Source: an uncultured bacterium | GTDB lineage: Bacteria > Patescibacteriota > Saccharimonadia > Saccharimonadales > Saccharimonadaceae | Assembly (NCBI GenBank): GCA_938030735.1 | Contig: CALHIM010000010.1 | Location: forward strand, 1-64,000 | Direction of reading: 5' to 3' | Length of the DNA stretch: 64,000 nucleotides | Shown: in pieces, positions 61,434 to 64,000 of the stretch | How positions within the stretch are numbered: position 1 is the stretch's first letter | How the letters are laid out: each line of letters begins with the position of its first letter | Translations under genes and position numbers: made by a program | The notes under the pieces: generated by a model | Database searches by the model: none | What the model was told of the DNA's origin: nothing | What the model saw: only the letters and a program-made list of their open reading frames with translations

Positions 61434-61541
61434 CTGGGCAATCAACAATATAAAGAACTTCATACACTCCTTAAACATGGTATCTACATTCGAGCCGCCG
61501 CCCACGGCTCTTTTAATTTTCGAAAAATTATGTTAAAATAG
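61434..61541 (+). CDS. Possible small protein with CTG start (35 aa)
   Basis: AAAGGAG ends 4 nt before CTG at 61434, and the frame GNQQYKELHTLLKHGIYIRAAAHGSFNFRKIMLK runs to TAG. No other start is nearby. It follows the zinc-ribbon gene by 50 nt and could share its mRNA. The frame looks coding but is short. Confidence 0.4.
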   Translation: MGNQQYKELHTLLKHGIYIRAAAHGSFNFRKIMLK

Positions 61542-61584
61542 TAGAACCGATTAAAATCTATAAACTATAAAAACGAAAGGAATT

Positions 61585-63456
61585 ATGCTAAAATTTATTT
61601 TTAAATTTGCTAAAAAATATTGGCTAAGTTTAAGTTTGATGCTTATTTTTACGGTATCCTCTGCCAAAATCAACCTTGAACTCCCCCAATACACTTCAAA
61701 AATTATCACTCAGGGCGTTGCTATGAAAAATATGGAAGCAATCTACTCAAATGGTTTTCATATGATTGGACTTTCTCTTTTGAGTGGCGCTTTAATGCTG
61801 GCGGGAATTTTCTTCGCGAGCCGTTCAGCTGGGGCGATGGTGCGAGATATTCGCCATGCAACTTTCGAAAAAATTGAAAACTTTTCGATGAACGAGTTTG
61901 GTAAATTCTCGGTTTCGAGTCTTACAACACGAATTACGAATGATGTACGGCAATTTCAACAAACTTTCACAATGAATATGCGAATGGGAATTTATGCCCC
62001 AATTGTTGGCATTGGTGCGATTATTAACACTTTAGCTATTTCTGGTTTGATGAGCTTGATTATGGTTGTGACGATTCTCTCTATCATTGCCTTGACTACA
62101 ATTATTGGTATTTTTGCCGTTCCAAAACTAAAGATTTTTCAAACTAAACTAGATAAATTAAATATGCAGACTCGCCAAACAATTACTGGTTTGCGTGTAA
62201 TTCGAGCCTATAGAAAAGAAAAAGTCGAAGAAGAAAAATTTGATGAAATCAATAATGAAATGCTCAAAATGAATATCTTTTTTGAAAGAATTTTTGGGCT
62301 ATTTTCGCCATATATGACAATGGTTTCTGGGCTTGGCCTTGTAGCAATTGCTTGGATTGGTTCATATTTTGTAAAATCTGGTGAAGTTTCAATTGGTGAT
62401 GTAACTTCCCTTACTCAATATCTTGCTCAAGTTACTTTTGCTTTTATCATGCTTTCGATAATTTCTATGTCAGTTCCACGGATGAATGTTGCAATCAAGC
62501 GTTTGAGCGAAGTTCTTGATGAAGAAATTTCGGTAAAAGATAAAACTAAAACGCAAAAATTGCCAAAAACTTTCGATTTAACTTTCGAAAATGTTAGTTT
62601 TGCATATCCAGATTCTGAAGAAGCCGTCCTTGAGAATCTCGATTTTTCAGTAAAACAAGGCGAAACTATTGCTGTAATTGGCGGAACTGGTTCAGGAAAA
62701 TCTACAATTGCAAAATTAATTCCGCGATTTTATGATGTTTCGAAAGGAAAAATTAAACTAGGTGGCGTAGATATTCGTGATTTAAAACAAAGCGAACTAC
62801 ACAATTTAATTGGCTATGTTCCACAAAAAGCAAACCTTTTTTCTGGGAATATCCGTGAAAATATTAATTATGGTTCTTCAAAAAACTTGAGTGATGAAGA
62901 AATTATTGAAGCTCTAAAAATCGCTCAAGCTTGGGATTTTGTGCAAAAATTGCCTGAAGATTTAAACGAGAAAGTTTCGCAAGGCGGCAAAAATTTCTCT
63001 GGTGGTCAAAAACAGCGACTTTCAATTGCTCGGGCAATTGCCTCAAAAGCTCCAATTCTAATTTTCGACGATAGCTTTTCTGCGCTTGATTATAAAACCG
63101 ACGCTAAACTTCGTGCCGAACTTACTATAAAAACTAAATCGCAAACCAAATTTATTGTCGCTCAACGAGTAACTTCAATTATGCAAGCCGATAGAATTAT
63201 TGTTTTAGATGGTGGAAAGATTATTGGAATTGGCACACATGGCGAACTTCTTAAAAACAATGAAATTTATCGCGAAATTGCATCTTCGCAGCTTTCTGAT
63301 GAAGAAATTGAAACACAAATTAAGGATTTTGAAAAGCAAAAATCTGCTCCTAAAACTAAAAAAGAGGCCAAAAAAGCTGTTTCAGTTTCGAAAAAAATAG
63401 CTAAAAAAAGTTTAAGAAAAGCGGTCGCAAAAAAAACTAAGAAAGGAGTAAAATAA
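61585..63456 (+). CDS. Heterodimeric ABC exporter subunit, degenerate site
   Basis: 623 aa. Six-helix exporter membrane domain (about 10-300), then the ATPase: Walker A GGTGSGKST, signature FSGGQKQRLS, Walker B ILIFDDSFSALD, with Asp where the catalytic Glu should be, as in the inactive half of BmrC/LmrC-type pairs. The last 50 residues are Lys/Ala/Ser-rich (KKEAKKAVSVSKKIAKK...), unusual for this family. AAAGGA before ATG. The partner gene overlaps the stop (TAATG). Confidence 0.93.
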   Translation: MLKFIFKFAKKYWLSLSLMLIFTVSSAKINLELPQYTSKIITQGVAMKNMEAIYSNGFHMIGLSLLSGALMLAGIFFASRSAGAMVRDIRHATFEKIENFSMNEFGKFSVSSLTTRITNDVRQFQQTFTMNMRMGIYAPIVGIGAIINTLAISGLMSLIMVVTILSIIALTTIIGIFAVPKLKIFQTKLDKLNMQTRQTITGLRVIRAYRKEKVEEEKFDEINNEMLKMNIFFERIFGLFSPYMTMVSGLGLVAIAWIGSYFVKSGEVSIGDVTSLTQYLAQVTFAFIMLSIISMSVPRMNVAIKRLSEVLDEEISVKDKTKTQKLPKTFDLTFENVSFAYPDSEEAVLENLDFSVKQGETIAVIGGTGSGKSTIAKLIPRFYDVSKGKIKLGGVDIRDLKQSELHNLIGYVPQKANLFSGNIRENINYGSSKNLSDEEIIEALKIAQAWDFVQKLPEDLNEKVSQGGKNFSGGQKQRLSIARAIASKAPILIFDDSFSALDYKTDAKLRAELTIKTKSQTKFIVAQRVTSIMQADRIIVLDGGKIIGIGTHGELLKNNEIYREIASSQLSDEEIETQIKDFEKQKSAPKTKKEAKKAVSVSKKIAKKSLRKAVAKKTKKGVK

Positions 63457-64000
63457 TGTCGAAAAATCAAAAAAACAAACTTTCATTAAAAACAGTTTGG
63501 CGACTTTTGCGATATTTTGTGCCTTTTAAGATTTCTGTCATATTTTTTGCGATTGTGGTAATTTTAAGCTCAATTTCGGCAATTATTGGGCCACAAATTG
63601 TGGGTGAGATGATTAATCTAATTACTAAAAATTTCGAAATTCGCGCTGGTGCTGTTCATTTTAATCCTGATTTTTCAAAAATAGCTGAATTTGGCTTTTT
63701 ACTAACTGCAATTTATGTTGGTTCGGGAATTTTTGGCTATGCTCAAAACTGGATTATGGGGCAGATGGTGCAAAAAATTGTTTTTAAATTGCGTGATGAA
63801 TCTTCGAAAAAGATTGCTCGTTTGCCGCTTGCGTATTTCGATAAGCATAAAACTGGTGATACCGTTTCAATTATTACGAACGACATTGAGACGCTCAGCA
63901 ATAGTTTGAGCGAGAGTTTGAATCAGCTTTCGTATTCAATAATTACGATTGTTGGTGTGACTGTTATGATGATTTCTATTAGCTGGCAAATGAGTCTAAT
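63456..64000 (+). CDS. Partner ABC exporter subunit, cut by window end
   Basis: 181 codons are visible from ATG at 63456: basic start (MSKNQKNKLSLKTVWRLLRYF), first two membrane helices, coupling-helix region ARLPLAYFDKHKTGDTVSIITNDIETLSNSLSES and the third helix. This is the N-terminal membrane domain of an ABC exporter; its ATPase lies beyond the window and should carry the intact catalytic Glu. Confidence 0.93.
   Translation, partial: MSKNQKNKLSLKTVWRLLRYFVPFKISVIFFAIVVILSSISAIIGPQIVGEMINLITKNFEIRAGAVHFNPDFSKIAEFGFLLTAIYVGSGIFGYAQNWIMGQMVQKIVFKLRDESSKKIARLPLAYFDKHKTGDTVSIITNDIETLSNSLSESLNQLSYSIITIVGVTVMMISISWQMSL

Noticed and set aside
1..64000. CRISPR arrays, insertion sequences, integrase genes and a replication origin
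   Set aside because: I saw no regularly spaced repeats, transposase, recombinase or DnaA-box cluster.

Overview
The window looks like a stretch of a small, AT-rich genome of the Patescibacteria (CPR) type, most likely Saccharibacteria. That is inferred from gene content and style, not from a marker search. The pointers are tightly packed housekeeping genes, standard stop codons (TAA and TAG both end genes, and no internal UGA is needed), compact versions of replication and repair proteins, a sigma-region-4/HARE-HTH fusion, a large TraG/VirD4-like ATPase standing alone, a type IV pilin, DprA, and no biosynthetic pathway beyond tRNA and rRNA modification and glycosyl transfer.

Layout. 0-5 kb: a (CTATT)n tandem repeat, a type IV pilin, and a four-gene operon (ABC ATPase, MacB/FtsX permease, KsgA/Erm-type methylase, TrmA/RlmD-type methylase). 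5-19 kb: TraG-like ATPase, sigma-like regulator, topA, GT4 glycosyltransferase, ABC-F, glutaredoxin, dus, AI-2E transporter, cysS. 19-23 kb: rplA with a long N-terminal extension and a leader hairpin, then a YhgE-type exporter divergent from a MarR regulator with a clear shared operator, then tRNA-Glu. 23-25.4 kb: accessory genes (MazG-like, AlbA_2/Schlafen-like). 25.4-30 kb: nrnA-recR-ybaB, a GT-C membrane glycosyltransferase, dprA and a structured non-coding RNA. 30-35 kb: small hypothetical genes, tRNA-Gln, two divergent genes that seem to start at AUA, and a broken gene. 35-47 kb: tgt, rplK, nusG-secE, a histidine kinase, dnaX-dnaB, UvrD with a nuclease domain plus a DUF2797 protein. 47-57 kb: small genes, trigger factor, SpoU methylase plus FAD oxidase, a phospholipase-C-like protein with rsmD, membrane proteins, rpsL-rpsG. 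57-64 kb: iscS-ydcF-mnmA (tRNA thiolation), a small zinc-ribbon protein, and a heterodimeric ABC exporter cut by the window end.

Two genome-wide signals stand out. First, many single genes and operon heads carry a TTGnnn-N17-TAnnnT promoter whose -10 box lies only 6-9 nt before the ATG, so their mRNAs must be leaderless or nearly so; Shine-Dalgarno sites appear mainly inside operons and on a minority of genes with leaders. This let me correct many starts. Second, the palindrome TTCGAA (usually inside TTTCGAAA) is about ten times commoner than base composition predicts, in all reading frames and between genes, but is missing from the two accessory patches. It could be a DNA uptake, protection or chromosome-organisation signal; with the pilin, DprA and TraG-like ATPase here, uptake is the hypothesis to test first.
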